Shown here one piece after another: positions 10,031 to 19,716 of a DNA stretch of 64,000 nucleotides. The translations under genes and the position numbers were made by a program. The notes under the pieces were generated by a model that was not told the DNA's origin, made no database searches, and was given only the letters and a program-made list of their open reading frames with translations. How positions within the stretch are numbered: the stretch's first letter is position 1; the number at the start of each line of letters is the position of its first letter. Source of the stretch: Cyanobacteria bacterium FACHB-471 (GTDB taxonomy: Bacteria; Cyanobacteriota; Cyanobacteriia; Elainellales; Elainellaceae); contig JACJOC010000086.1 in NCBI GenBank assembly GCA_014695345.1, positions 124,001 through 188,000 on the forward strand, written 5' to 3'.

Positions 10031-10420
10031 ATGTTGAGCAAGTTCAAAAACCGTAAAGTCGCCGTCGCTCTAGCATTTGCTGGAATGGTAATGCCCGTGT
10101 CGGGGTTGCATAAGTTCTATCTGGGGCAGCCAATTTGGGGTGTGTTGTATTTGTTACTGTCGTGGACACCCATTCCCAAAGTTGCCAGTGTGATTGAAGG
10201 GGTCTGGTATTTAGCCCAAAACCAGGACGACTTTGACCAAAACTTTAATTCTGCTTTGGCATTGGGAACAGTTGCAGTTCAGTCGCCTGGGGTAGATCCG
10301 GCTCAGGTGGGCGCGATCGCTGATGCTCTCCGTCAGCTTGACACGCTGCGCCAGGACGGACTGATCTCTGAGTACGAGTTTGAGCAAAAGCGCCGCCAGT
10401 TGCTTGATCGGATTGCTTAG
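10031..10420 (+). CDS. TM2-domain protein with C-terminal SHOCT-like motif
   Basis: The protein has a TM2 domain, two hydrophobic helices joined by a short turn (VAVALAFAGMVMPVSGLHKFYLG and the VLYLLLSWTPIPKV segment). It ends in an amphipathic DTLRQDGLISEYEFEQKRRQ, the short C-terminal (SHOCT-like) oligomerisation motif. It is an integral membrane protein; function in bacteria is poorly defined. I prefer the ATG at 10031 because it places the first membrane helix near the N-terminus as in relatives. An in-frame ATG at 9977 would add 18 residues, and neither start has a clear ribosome site. Confidence 0.82.
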   Translation: MLSKFKNRKVAVALAFAGMVMPVSGLHKFYLGQPIWGVLYLLLSWTPIPKVASVIEGVWYLAQNQDDFDQNFNSALALGTVAVQSPGVDPAQVGAIADALRQLDTLRQDGLISEYEFEQKRRQLLDRIA

Positions 10421-10465
10421 GGCAGGTATTTTGATGGGGGCAAGCAGTCCGGAGGAGTCGAAGGA

Positions 10466-11014
10466 ATGGGCATTTCTGACTGGTTTTCACCTGGGCGACT
10501 GAGTGCTGTTGCAAAAGCTCCCTTGCGAGTGAAGCTGCTGAATGATCCCTACTACCGCTTGCAGTCTAACGAAGAAGTACGGCTTGCGGCGGAGCTAGGC
10601 ATCTACATTGACGTGAATCAGGCGGGGGTAGATGATTGGTTGCGGCTGCCAGGGCTGTCGATTCATCAGGCGCGATCGCTTACTGCTCTGACTCAGTCTG
10701 GAGTTCAGCTTCACTGCCTAGAAGATTTAGCCGCCGCGCTAGGACTGCCCGTACAGCGTTTGCGCCCGCTAGAGCCTGTACTGAAGTTTTGCTACTACGA
10801 TGCTGAAAGCATCTGCACGATTCGGCAGATCAATCCCAATACGGATTCAGTTGAGACACTGAGTCAAATCCCCGCTGTAGATTTGTTTTTGGCTCGGGCG
10901 ATCGTACAAAACCGCCAAACCTATGGCGCTTATCGCAACCTGGCAGACCTGCAAAAGCGGCTGTCACTTCCTGGTCAGCTTACTGCTGAACTGCTCCACT
11001 ACTTGCGCTTCTAG
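10466..11014 (+). CDS. ComEA-like helix-hairpin-helix protein
   Basis: The 182-residue product carries two helix-hairpin-helix units: DVNQAGVDDWLRLPGLSIHQ in the middle and INPNTDSVETLSQIPAVD near the C-terminus. This is the non-specific DNA-binding fold of ComEA and UvrC-type proteins. There is no evident signal peptide, so a cytoplasmic DNA-associated role is more likely than a periplasmic uptake receptor. A GGAGGAG lies 10-15 bp before the ATG. Its 3' end overlaps lepB by 35 bp in convergent orientation. Confidence 0.82.
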   Translation: MGISDWFSPGRLSAVAKAPLRVKLLNDPYYRLQSNEEVRLAAELGIYIDVNQAGVDDWLRLPGLSIHQARSLTALTQSGVQLHCLEDLAAALGLPVQRLRPLEPVLKFCYYDAESICTIRQINPNTDSVETLSQIPAVDLFLARAIVQNRQTYGAYRNLADLQKRLSLPGQLTAELLHYLRF

Positions 11015-11648
11015 CGTTTGACTTGTCAGAAATTTTGCCGACTCGCTCTAATGGAAAAAAGCGGAATACTGCCCGGCCAATAATATTTTCTTCAGGCAAG
11101 AAGCCCCAAACATGGGAGTCGTTGCTGTTATTGCGATTGTCTCCCATGACAAAAAATTGTCCCGCTGGTACCAAAACTGGAGGCATTTCATATTCAGGCG
11201 GTTCAGCAATGTAATCTTCTGCCAAAGGCTCTCCATCAACGTAAACTGTGCCTGCCTGCACCGCCACAACTTGCCCTGGTTCGCCAATGATGCGCTTGAT
11301 GAATGCCTGATCGGCAGTGTACCCCTGAAATTGCAGCTGCACGGGTGGGTCAAAGACAATGATGTCGCCTCGGTGGGGTGGATGAAAGCGGTAGGCGACT
11401 TTTTCCACCACCAGGCGATCGCCCACATCTAAAGTCGGCACCATCGAGTCTGAGGGAATATAGCGCGGCTCTGCAATAAACACTCGGATGAGAAGTGCCA
11501 GAAAGAGAGCGATCGCCAAAATTTGCAGATTTTCGCGCTGAGATTGCCAAAACCCAGGTTTCGCAGAATTCTGTAAATTTTGCGGCTGAGATTCGGTTTT
11601 CGCTTCAGCAGGTTTTGCTTCAGCAGTCATCGGCTTTTCATCGGTCAT
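10980..11648 (-). CDS. lepB: Signal peptidase I
   Basis: The enzyme removes signal peptides from secreted proteins at the periplasmic or lumenal membrane face. One membrane anchor (ILAIALFLALLIRVFIAEP) follows a 40-residue cytoplasmic tail rich in Lys, Ala and Glu. The catalytic serine is in YIPSDSMVPTL, the general-base lysine in FIKRIIGEPG, and the conserved MGDNRNNSNDSHVWG box is present. Length is 222 residues. Confidence 0.95.
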   Translation of the reverse strand: MTDEKPMTAEAKPAEAKTESQPQNLQNSAKPGFWQSQRENLQILAIALFLALLIRVFIAEPRYIPSDSMVPTLDVGDRLVVEKVAYRFHPPHRGDIIVFDPPVQLQFQGYTADQAFIKRIIGEPGQVVAVQAGTVYVDGEPLAEDYIAEPPEYEMPPVLVPAGQFFVMGDNRNNSNDSHVWGFLPEENIIGRAVFRFFPLERVGKISDKSNARSASSGAVQQ

Positions 11649-11708
11649 TCGTTATTCGTCACTGGTTGTGAGGTGCTAGCAAATTTTACAACGCTGAGCC
11701 TACACCCC

Positions 11709-12719
11709 TTAGCCAAAGCTCAGCCGCCGGACTTCTTCATTCGCTTCTAACTCCAACCACAGGTTGCGGTTGCGAGCTTCGATCGCCTTTAGCTCATCGA
11801 GCTTGCCCATGATGGTACTAGTAAAGTCATCTGCTTCGGGTAGCTGCTCTGCCAGGTACGAGGCTTCTAGCTCAATTTCAATCATCCGAATCGTTTGAGC
11901 ATACTGGTTGACCAGATGGCGATCTTGATTAATTCGCTGTTTTAGCAGCTTAATGGCTCGGTCGATTTTAGCAATGCGGGTCGTGTAGAGGGCTGCGCCA
12001 ACGCTCAGCATTTTTTCTTTGAGTGCGCTTAGCCGCTTGATGAAATCACGATGGGCATAGCCTTCATGCCGCAACTGCTCAATTCGACGGGTCAAAATCA
12101 CTTTTTGATCGGCAAGCTCAAGTTCGCTCATTAACCGCGCATCCCCTGGAACGTCAGGCTCAAGGTCAGGGCTGGTGAGTTCTGCGGTATCAACCAGACG
12201 ACTGTACATCAAGAGAGCGATCGCCCCCAGTCCGGTTGTCGCCACGACTCCGGCACCTGTTGCCATGCCCAGGGCGATCGCTAAAGAAGCGCTCCCACGC
12301 GTAGCCAATAGGTAACCCAAGCCAGGAATCGGAGAGGGCAGATGGTACTTTTGCCCGGTCGAATGATTATTGATGGTTAGCAGTTTCTTGATACCGCTGC
12401 CGCAGGTCGAATACAAAATCGAAATCTTGTCGCCAGGACGCACCGGAATCTGATCCTGCAAACCGGGTGTAGAAAACTTCAGCAGCCTTAAGCTGCGCCC
12501 CGGAGTCGTAATCCGAAACTGGTAGCGACGCTTGTAAAAGCTAGGCAACTGATCAGACAAATACAGCATTGCTTCCGGCTGAGAAGACCAGCCTGAAAGC
12601 TTACCGTAGACTGCCCCATAGTGTTGCCGACAGGAGGAGCACTGAATTTGTAAAAGCCCATCGGGACTAATCTGCCCCAATGCCCGGTCGCAACGAGGGC
12701 AGTTAACAGAAAGATACAT
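11709..12719 (-). CDS. Zinc-ribbon membrane protein with coiled coil, unknown function
   Basis: The N-terminus has a CPRC...CSSC pair spaced like a zinc ribbon (residues about 8-34). The middle has a glycine- and alanine-rich hydrophobic region (LAIALGMATGAGVVATTGLG) long enough for one or two membrane helices. The C-terminal 150 residues are highly charged and probably coiled coil. I do not recognise a named family. Length is 336 residues. It has its own transcription unit upstream of lepB on the same strand, 60 bp away. Confidence 0.78.
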   Translation of the reverse strand: MYLSVNCPRCDRALGQISPDGLLQIQCSSCRQHYGAVYGKLSGWSSQPEAMLYLSDQLPSFYKRRYQFRITTPGRSLRLLKFSTPGLQDQIPVRPGDKISILYSTCGSGIKKLLTINNHSTGQKYHLPSPIPGLGYLLATRGSASLAIALGMATGAGVVATTGLGAIALLMYSRLVDTAELTSPDLEPDVPGDARLMSELELADQKVILTRRIEQLRHEGYAHRDFIKRLSALKEKMLSVGAALYTTRIAKIDRAIKLLKQRINQDRHLVNQYAQTIRMIEIELEASYLAEQLPEADDFTSTIMGKLDELKAIEARNRNLWLELEANEEVRRLSFG

Positions 12720-12927
12720 GAGCAGTGTGGAGATGCGTGAGGAGGCAGCAGGCAGCGATCAATCTGAAATGGCTATTTAGTTGTAACAGGGATACTGAAT
12801 TGTAATAGGGTTCTGCCGGTTCTGTCTGGGGTGGGTGAGAAATTCCTAGTTTTTCTTAAAGATCTCCAAGAAGATTTTAAAGAAGGATTTCCCCTAAGAA
12901 TTTCCCGTGTAGGGGCGCTCGCCCACC

Positions 12928-13821
12928 CTACAGTGTTCCTAGCACCATGCCAAACAGCAGCACAAAACCAATCCAGACATTTTGGCGAAAGATTTGACCG
13001 TAGAGCGAAGGATGCGGCTTTTTGGGGCGTAACTGAATGTAATGCCAGACCCAGGCTAGACCTGCAATTCCTAGCACTAGCCAGAAAGCAATTCCTAGCC
13101 CCATGCCGATTCCCAAAACTGCTAATAGCAACGCTGTGCCCGCAAAACAAAGCCCGACCACATGAGCCGCCGCTGAGCCAAAAAATAAAGCGCTGGAGCG
13201 AACCCCAATGCGGCGATCGTCTTCCCGATCAGCCATCGCATAGACCGTATCAAATCCTAAGGACCACAATACTGTTGCTCCCCAGAGTAGCCAGGTCGAT
13301 AGTTCCAGGGTTTCGGTCACGGCCGTCCAGCTGATCAGCACAGCAAACCCCCACGCCAGAGCCATGACTAATTGCGGCACGGGAAACACCCGTTTTGACA
13401 ATGGATAGAAGACAATGAAAGGAACCGCCGCCACACACAGCCCGAAGCTCAACGGATTGGTCACGGGGTTCAGGTAAATTGCTAACCCCAGGGCACAAAT
13501 GAGTGCAACCAGTGCAACGACGATTCCTGTCTTGATAGAGAGGGCACGAGCGGCAAGGGGGCGATCGCGAGTTCGCGCTACCCTTGGGTCAATGTCCCGA
13601 TCCCAGAGATCATTGATCACGCATCCGGCAGCGCTGGTTGCCAAACTTCCCAACACGATTACGCTCACAAGTGGAATTGGCGGAGTTCCATTGGCTGCCA
13701 GAAACACCGCCCAGAGTGCCGGAAGCATCAAGATCAGCCGTCCAGAGGGTTTGTCCCAGCGCAGCAGGCGCACGACAGTGAGCCAGGTGGGTTCAGGTTT
13801 TCGTTGAGGCTGCGTCAGCAT
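12928..13821 (-). CDS. ubiA: UbiA family prenyltransferase, probable 4-hydroxybenzoate solanesyltransferase
   Basis: A polytopic membrane prenyltransferase of 297 residues. The first Asp-rich motif is NDLWDRDID and the second is MADREDDRRIG, both binding Mg-pyrophosphate. The N-terminal RLLRWDKPSGRLILMLPALW is typical of the 4-hydroxybenzoate branch, so in a cyanobacterium it most likely acts in plastoquinone synthesis. Other UbiA branches (tocopherol, chlorophyll, haem O) have different flanking residues, but the exact substrate is inferred. The stop codon lies inside a GTAGGG...CCCTAC hairpin. Confidence 0.88.
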   Translation of the reverse strand: MLTQPQRKPEPTWLTVVRLLRWDKPSGRLILMLPALWAVFLAANGTPPIPLVSVIVLGSLATSAAGCVINDLWDRDIDPRVARTRDRPLAARALSIKTGIVVALVALICALGLAIYLNPVTNPLSFGLCVAAVPFIVFYPLSKRVFPVPQLVMALAWGFAVLISWTAVTETLELSTWLLWGATVLWSLGFDTVYAMADREDDRRIGVRSSALFFGSAAAHVVGLCFAGTALLLAVLGIGMGLGIAFWLVLGIAGLAWVWHYIQLRPKKPHPSLYGQIFRQNVWIGFVLLFGMVLGTL

Positions 13822-14001
13822 ATTGATATCAGCAAAGCGATGAGAAAAACAACTGAAGCTGAAGATTTAGACTCGATCAGCAGTTTCGCTCTCTAGGATA
13901 TCGCTTTGACACGGGGTCGAGACCCATGAGCAATTCAAAACTCAAAACTCCCCTAAACTTGCAATTCTCCCTTACGCTAAGGGATCAGAATTTCGTTAAA
14001 C

Positions 14002-14601
14002 ATGATCATTACGGTTGCTAGCTACAAAGGAGGCGTGGGTAAAACAACCACAGCAATTCACCTGGCGGCTTATTTGCAGACCCAGGCGGATACTCTGTTG
14101 ATTGACGCTGACCCAAACCGCTCTGCCACCAGTTGGGCTGAGCGGGGAGAGTTGCCGTTTGAAGTTGTCGATGAATGGAATTCGCCCAGCCAAACCCGCA
14201 CCTTTAGCCATGTGGTGATTGATACTCAAGCTCGACCGATCAAGGAAGATTTAGCAATTTTGGCAGATAGCTGCGATCTGATTGTCCTTCCCACCACGCC
14301 CGATGTGCTGTCTCTGGATGCACTGGTGTTGACCCTGGAATACCTTCAGTCGATTGGCGCAAACCGCTATCGCATTCTCCTGACCATTGTTCCACCTAAG
14401 CCCAGCAAAGATGGGGAGATGGTGAGAGGAATGCTGGTTGATGCCGGTTTACCTGTCTTCAAATCCTGGATTCGTCGTTATGCAGCATACCAAAAGGCAG
14501 CACAGACAGGAATTCCCGTCTATGCCGTGAAAGATCCTAAAGCAGCCGATGCTTGGCAAGATTACGAGCGAGTTGGAGAAGAACTTTTAGGAAAAGGGTA
14601 A
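14002..14601 (+). CDS. Small ParA family ATPase
   Basis: The deviant Walker A motif SYKGGVGKTTTAIHLA is at the N-terminus, with DADPNRSATSW as switch I and the switch II aspartate in VVIDTQARP. At 199 residues it is the short MinD/ParA class without an N-terminal helix-turn-helix. Such proteins position plasmids, chromosome regions or protein cargo. No ParB gene is nearby, so a role in partition is not shown. Its stop codon is the first base triplet of the terminator hairpin at 14599. Confidence 0.88.
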   Translation: MIITVASYKGGVGKTTTAIHLAAYLQTQADTLLIDADPNRSATSWAERGELPFEVVDEWNSPSQTRTFSHVVIDTQARPIKEDLAILADSCDLIVLPTTPDVLSLDALVLTLEYLQSIGANRYRILLTIVPPKPSKDGEMVRGMLVDAGLPVFKSWIRRYAAYQKAAQTGIPVYAVKDPKAADAWQDYERVGEELLGKG

Positions 14602-14633
14602 ATAGTGACGCGGCTCAGCCGCGCCACTATTTA
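14599..14633. terminator. Bidirectional hairpin terminator
   Basis: Seventeen-base arms, TAAATAGTGACGCGGCT and its complement with one mismatch, flank a single C. The hairpin sits exactly between the stop codons of the convergent ParA and acidic-protein genes, so it could end both transcripts. T-rich sequence is present only weakly. Confidence 0.7.
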
Positions 14634-14636
14634 CTC

Positions 14637-17534
14637 TTAATCTTTATAAACGTCGAGTTCGTCGAGTGAGAGAGTGGGTAGGTCGGGGGGCATGACCATG
14701 CGATCGACAATGATCTTGTGGCTTTCTCGTTGGGTCGCCATCTCTATGGCGATCGCCTCAAACTGAATCTCAAAACAGCCAAAGGGGACAGTCAGTTGGG
14801 TTCTCACTTCCATCTCACCTGAGCCGTTGGGCAAGAAATTCATTAGCCAGTGTGGACCGTCTAACAAAGAGCGAGTTTGGCGATCGTGAAGCCATAGCTT
14901 GACGTAGATGCGAGGAGTTAAGGCGGGCAACTTGACGATGACACAGACTGACTTGCCAGCAGTCAATTCACCTGTAGGTAGCTCAATTTGCGGCGTGGGG
15001 ACGGGTTCCTCATCAGGTAAAGCAAGCGTTGTATCGCTTTGTCTCTCCCATCTGCCGTTACGAAATCTGGCAGGAGGAAGGTCATCGTCTACAACCACTT
15101 CTTGAGCTACCAGATCCGCATCGACTCCCAAGGTGATGCCATCCACAAAGGGTGACTGATCTGAGGGCGCATTGAGGGAATCTGCTGGGTCAGCGTCCGT
15201 TGCTAGAGAGTTGAGCCGCGACCAAAAGCGATTTTTCAGCTTCGCAGTTGGAAAAGCTCTGTCCTGTGTTCTCAAAGGCTCTGTTGCAGGTTCAGGTTGC
15301 TGCTCTGGGATAGAGGAATGATTTGTTACTGGGATTTCTGGGCGATCGCCCTCTTCCCCCTCACTCAAAACTGCTGGAGTGTCTGTTTCTGGAGTTTCTA
15401 CAGCATCTGAGATATCTTCTGCAATGGTTTCTGTAAGTGAATCAACTTCCTCAGCGGGTAATTCAATCATTGAAGCTGATTCAGGAGAAACTTCTGAATC
15501 AGCTTCAAACACTTCTACTAATTCCAAATTCGCAATTGTCTGTGCCAATTCTTCTGGCGATTCATCGATCAACTCTTCCGGTAGTTCAAACGGAGTTTCA
15601 GAAGCTTCAGGGGTTTGCGTTTTGGTAAGCAAAAATTGCTTAACCGCTTCCGCATTGCCGGACAGCGTAAAGTTTGGATCGTTGGCTAGTGGTAGCTCTA
15701 GCGGCTTGGCGGGCACTTCTCCTGGTTTAGCAGGATACAGTTGAGGGGGCAAAGAAGAAGCATTGGAGGGCTGAAACTGCACCACCGAACCGGGAGAGTT
15801 TAGGAGATCCAAAAATTCCAGGTTGAGAATGTCTGTGTCGTTCGCAAATGCTAGCGGTGTTTGAAGGTCTAAGGGAGTTGGCTCAGTGGCGATCGCCTCC
15901 AACAACTCCTCCATGTCAGCCGCCACAGTAAACGACTGAGTCGCCAGCACCTTAGTCGGAACGCCCACCTTCGGCACGGCATAGAGCAAAACCTCGCCCA
16001 AAAACAAATGAGTTTGACCCTGAGCAGGTGTTGCGATCGGACAGCTAAATGAGAAAGGAACTGCCTTATCTGCTAACGGCTGATGCACTTCTGCCACAAC
16101 GTGACTGGTTTTCGGATCATGCAGGCGAATTTGCATCTTGCTGACGCGCACCGTTGGATTAACCTGACTTTCTGACAGCAGTTCAACCTGTCCCACCAGG
16201 TTAAAAGACCGCCCGCGCCGCACCACATAGGATTCTCGCTCCAAAGTTATCTGAAGTTGAGGAGACGCAACCGCTGTGGCATTTTCTAACAAAGGTGTGG
16301 CGAATGTAGACAAGTTAGTAGTCTCATCCACACTTTCACCAGCCTGCTCAATGGCTGGATAAACGGGTGCTGACCCAGCCTCAAATTCCTTGAGAATGGA
16401 TTCCACTGCCTCGTCAATAGTCTGGTTAAGGGTTTGGTCAAATTTTTCTGGGTCATATTCTTCAAATATCGCCTCAACCACTTTCTCTGACATTTGTTCA
16501 GCCGCTTGCCGCAGAGAAGAAGCATCGAGCGATTCGGGCAGTGCCTCGGTGGGCTGAGTCACCTCTACATCAGGAGCCGCATTAGCCACATCCATTGACT
16601 CTGCCAACGAATCTGCGAGTTCTGCTGCTGCGGCGTTGATGGCAGCGATCGCTCCCTCTTGAGCGATCGCCATTTCGGTTTCCTCTGTCCCACTGGTTAC
16701 GTCGTCAGATAGCAATCCATCAGCAGATTCATGGGACAGCGTTTCCGAAATCTGTGTTTCTACTTCTAGTGGAACTTGTTCTACTTGCTCCAGTTGGACT
16801 GCGGTAATCTCGGTCGCCTCTGTCACCTCTTCCACAGATTGTTCTGGTTCAAATGAAAGAGGTTTGTCGGCTTGAGTTTCAGCTTGAATGAAGGTTGGCT
16901 CCGATGCAGCTATTCCTGACTCGGCAGTTTCAGCCGCAATTTCATCAGGGGCAACCTGAGAAGCTGTATCTGAGGTTGCAATAACGGGTTCCAGAACGGG
17001 TGCCGATGGCTGGGTCGGTTCAGCTTGGGGCAAAGGAGTAGAAGGAGCGATCGCCCCATTTTGCGCTGGTTGGGCTGGTTGCACCTGCGAGTGGAATGCC
17101 TGAGCTGCACTTGCTCCAGTTGCTTCAGCCAGCGATTCTGATTCGGAGCCTTCCCAGTCTGGCTCCCAATCATCCACTTCCGGATCGTTATAGAGAACCT
17201 GAAGCTGAACCGCATATTCCCAGCTTTCCCCGATCATGTCAGCCATTAGGTCGCTGGTGCAGCGCAACTCCCAACGCCCTGGCTGTAGCCGCGTAAAGGG
17301 AATGACCACGAGCAGCCCCTCGCGATTAGTCTGCCCCGATCGCTTCTGCACTCGACGCTTAGGCGGCATCTCAACCATCGCATCGTGAATCACCCGAATC
17401 TCTACTGGAGTTCTGACTCGACTCGATCGCGCCACAACTCGATATCGCCCCTCCAGAATCTCAACGTTTGGAGATTCCAATGGCAACCAAGAGCGATCGC
17501 CCTCTTTCTGTAGCAGAAATTCCCAATACTCCAT
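14637..17534 (-). CDS. Large acidic protein of unknown function
   Basis: The product has 966 residues with three parts. The N-terminal 120 residues look globular. A long low-complexity region follows, very rich in Glu, Ala, Thr, Ser and Pro (about 130-800). Around residues 430-540 there is an Ig-like or beta-rich island (QLQITLERESYVVRRGRSFN), and the last 100 residues form a similar beta-rich domain. No signal peptide or membrane helix is visible, so it is probably cytoplasmic, perhaps a scaffold. I place the start at the ATG at 17534, with GGAGG seven bases upstream; a TTG at 17549 would add five residues. Not recognised as a named family. Confidence 0.8.
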   Translation of the reverse strand: MEYWEFLLQKEGDRSWLPLESPNVEILEGRYRVVARSSRVRTPVEIRVIHDAMVEMPPKRRVQKRSGQTNREGLLVVIPFTRLQPGRWELRCTSDLMADMIGESWEYAVQLQVLYNDPEVDDWEPDWEGSESESLAEATGASAAQAFHSQVQPAQPAQNGAIAPSTPLPQAEPTQPSAPVLEPVIATSDTASQVAPDEIAAETAESGIAASEPTFIQAETQADKPLSFEPEQSVEEVTEATEITAVQLEQVEQVPLEVETQISETLSHESADGLLSDDVTSGTEETEMAIAQEGAIAAINAAAAELADSLAESMDVANAAPDVEVTQPTEALPESLDASSLRQAAEQMSEKVVEAIFEEYDPEKFDQTLNQTIDEAVESILKEFEAGSAPVYPAIEQAGESVDETTNLSTFATPLLENATAVASPQLQITLERESYVVRRGRSFNLVGQVELLSESQVNPTVRVSKMQIRLHDPKTSHVVAEVHQPLADKAVPFSFSCPIATPAQGQTHLFLGEVLLYAVPKVGVPTKVLATQSFTVAADMEELLEAIATEPTPLDLQTPLAFANDTDILNLEFLDLLNSPGSVVQFQPSNASSLPPQLYPAKPGEVPAKPLELPLANDPNFTLSGNAEAVKQFLLTKTQTPEASETPFELPEELIDESPEELAQTIANLELVEVFEADSEVSPESASMIELPAEEVDSLTETIAEDISDAVETPETDTPAVLSEGEEGDRPEIPVTNHSSIPEQQPEPATEPLRTQDRAFPTAKLKNRFWSRLNSLATDADPADSLNAPSDQSPFVDGITLGVDADLVAQEVVVDDDLPPARFRNGRWERQSDTTLALPDEEPVPTPQIELPTGELTAGKSVCVIVKLPALTPRIYVKLWLHDRQTRSLLDGPHWLMNFLPNGSGEMEVRTQLTVPFGCFEIQFEAIAIEMATQRESHKIIVDRMVMPPDLPTLSLDELDVYKD

Positions 17535-17683
17535 CTCGAACCTCCGCAAGGAGCTTCCCAGTCTAAACCAGACAATAGAGGCAGTGTGTAGTGCTCTACA
17601 TCTGACACTCGTTACTTATCATAAATGACTTCTGGGAATGGCTTTATCTTCGCTATTTAAGCACATTGCATTGGATTTCCTGT

Positions 17684-17720
17684 GTGAATTGTTGCGCGAT
17701 TCCACCGTGCAACAATTCAC
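17684..17720. repeat. Inverted repeat
   Basis: GTGAATTGTTGC pairs with GCAACAATTCAC across a 13-base loop in the spacer between xylB and the acidic-protein gene. It may be a transcription-end hairpin for xylB, which runs toward lower coordinates, or a dispersed repeat; there is no T-run. Confidence 0.6.
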
Positions 17721-17804
17721 GCTCCTAAAACAGCATTTGTGCAGAAAGCCTATGGATTTAACCTAGGGGATTAAGGGTTGAGAATTGAAGTCAAAAAATT
17801 ATTT

Positions 17805-19262
17805 TTATTCTCTACCTACGACTGCCTGCCGTAATGCTGGATAGAGTAAACAATATCGCTGCCATGCTTCTTCTAAAGCATGTTCTGGAGAATTTGGACG
17901 GATTACGGCATCCGGCGGGGTTGAGTTTGTGGGAAGGGCGATCGCCTCATTCACCACTTCAATTCCTATCCCTGCCAAAATTGCCGCACCTCGTGCTGAA
18001 GCTGACGCAACTGTAACAGGACGCAGCGGTACTTGTAGGACATCCGCTAATAGCTGCTGCCACTGGGGTTCAAGGGTGCCGCCGCCAGCCAGCCGTAACT
18101 CCCTCACCTCGATACCCGTAGCGGCGATCGCCTCCAAGCCCTGACGCAGCGAAAATGCTACCCCTTCCAATGCCGCCCGCATTAGATGAGCCTGAGTGTG
18201 GTGTAGCCCCAGCCCAACCCAAGCCCCTCGTGCTTGTGGATCAAGCAAAGGCGTTCTCTCTCCCGTCAGGTAAGGCAAGAATGTTAGCCCTTCGCAACCT
18301 GAAGCAACGGCAAACGCTGCTTGATAAACCTCTGCCCAGCTTAAACCTAGAATGCCACGCACCCATTCCAACGCCAGTCCCGCATTTTGCATAGCAGCAA
18401 GCGTGTACCACTGGTGAGGAAGTGCCGATCGGTAAAGGTGAGTCTGCCGGTGAGGATCAGGAGTGGGATGCGATCGCAGCGTCACAATTTGAGCGCCTGA
18501 ACCGACCGTAAGCTGCACCAAACCTGGCTCAAGCAGTCCACTACCTAGCGCTGCGGCTGCCGTATCCCCCGCCCCTGCAACCACGGGCAACCCGGCTGGT
18601 AAACCTAAATGGGCTGCGGCATCATCCGTCAAATAGCCCGCAATGCTGCTAGAAGGAATTAGCCGAGCTAACCCGTCCGAGCGCAGCTTTAGCACCTCCA
18701 GCACATCGTTTGCCCAGCTATCCTTCAGCACGTTATAGAGTAACGTTGCCGATGCGTCCGAAGGTTCCGTCGTTGCTTCGCCTGTCAAGTGAAACCGCAA
18801 CCAGTCTTTAGGCTGAAGCATCCATCGGGCTGTGGCGTAAATTTCTGGCTCAAATTGCCGCAGCCATAGCAAACTCGCTCCTGCCATTCCCGCTGTAATT
18901 GGGTTAGCAAGCTGATTGAGCAGCGTGGAATCTAGCGCCCGGTAAGCATCCAGCACCGCACTGGAACGAGTATCTGCCCAGAGAATAGCGGGTCGCATTG
19001 GCATTCCTGCCAGGTCGGTTAGGACAACGCCGTGCATTTGCCCGGATAGTCCAATGGCTTGAATCTGGTTTGCCTGGTCTTGAACCGTAGCGCGGGTGGC
19101 GATCGCCACTGCTGCCCACCACTCATTCGGATCAGTCTCCGCCCAGCCCGGATGTGGTGATTTCACAGAATAAGGGCTGGAAGCTTCTCGAATAACTGCG
19201 CCATCTGTCGATAGCAGCAGCACTTTTACCGAACCCGTACCTAGATCGATCCCCAACAGCAT
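17805..19262 (-). CDS. xylB: Xylulokinase (FGGY carbohydrate kinase)
   Basis: This kinase phosphorylates D-xylulose with ATP to feed the pentose phosphate pathway. The first phosphate loop is GIDLGTGSVKVLLLS. The substrate-side QMHGVVLTDL and the second ATP-site segment VVAGAGDTAAAALGSG are both present, as is LRLAGGGTLEPQWQQLLADV. Length is 485 residues, usual for the family. Related FGGY kinases for other sugars cannot be fully excluded, although the QMHG motif favours xylulose. It is monocistronic, with no xylose isomerase nearby. Confidence 0.9.
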   Translation of the reverse strand: MLLGIDLGTGSVKVLLLSTDGAVIREASSPYSVKSPHPGWAETDPNEWWAAVAIATRATVQDQANQIQAIGLSGQMHGVVLTDLAGMPMRPAILWADTRSSAVLDAYRALDSTLLNQLANPITAGMAGASLLWLRQFEPEIYATARWMLQPKDWLRFHLTGEATTEPSDASATLLYNVLKDSWANDVLEVLKLRSDGLARLIPSSSIAGYLTDDAAAHLGLPAGLPVVAGAGDTAAAALGSGLLEPGLVQLTVGSGAQIVTLRSHPTPDPHRQTHLYRSALPHQWYTLAAMQNAGLALEWVRGILGLSWAEVYQAAFAVASGCEGLTFLPYLTGERTPLLDPQARGAWVGLGLHHTQAHLMRAALEGVAFSLRQGLEAIAATGIEVRELRLAGGGTLEPQWQQLLADVLQVPLRPVTVASASARGAAILAGIGIEVVNEAIALPTNSTPPDAVIRPNSPEHALEEAWQRYCLLYPALRQAVVGRE

Positions 19263-19424
19263 AGCGGTAGCCCTAAGTGTTCTGCCGTGTAGTTCACCTG
19301 ATGTTCAAAATTTGAAACCGAGTGAGCTACGCGACAATCTCATGGGCACAATCAAAACATAAAGCAGGCAGGATTTCTTCCTTCACGAGCTTTAACCTGT
19401 TGAGTTTTGTATAGGAGCAGTAGC

Positions 19425-19703
19425 ATGTTGAGAATTGAATCCCAGACAATTTCGCATCACGGCTGGCAAATTGAGGTGGTGCGCGAAGCAGAGGAGTTTT
19501 TCTTTCAGTGCTATCATCCTGACCTACCCGACTTCTGCAACGATGGCTCTGCCCATTCCACCGCTGAGACAGCATTTGCAGCGGCGCGTCATTTCATTGA
19601 TCGAGAAGTTGCAATCCAGGCTTTGTTAGAAGTGGTTGAAACCTGGATGCGAACTGGCAAGATCAGCGAGGACGAATACTGGAATCTCACTGATTTTGCT
19701 TAA
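19425..19703 (+). CDS. Small conserved-looking protein, unknown function
   Basis: A 92-residue acidic protein beginning MLRIESQTISHHG, with ISHHGWQIEVVREAEEF, a central CYHPDLPDFC and a helical C-terminus ending in DEYWNLTDFA. No signal peptide or membrane helix is visible. I choose the ATG at 19425, which has AGGAG ten bases upstream; a TTG at 19407 would overlap that ribosome site. The family is not recognised. It converges with the sigma factor gene, 13 bp away. Confidence 0.72.
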   Translation: MLRIESQTISHHGWQIEVVREAEEFFFQCYHPDLPDFCNDGSAHSTAETAFAAARHFIDREVAIQALLEVVETWMRTGKISEDEYWNLTDFA

Positions 19704-19716
19704 GCTAGCATTCTCT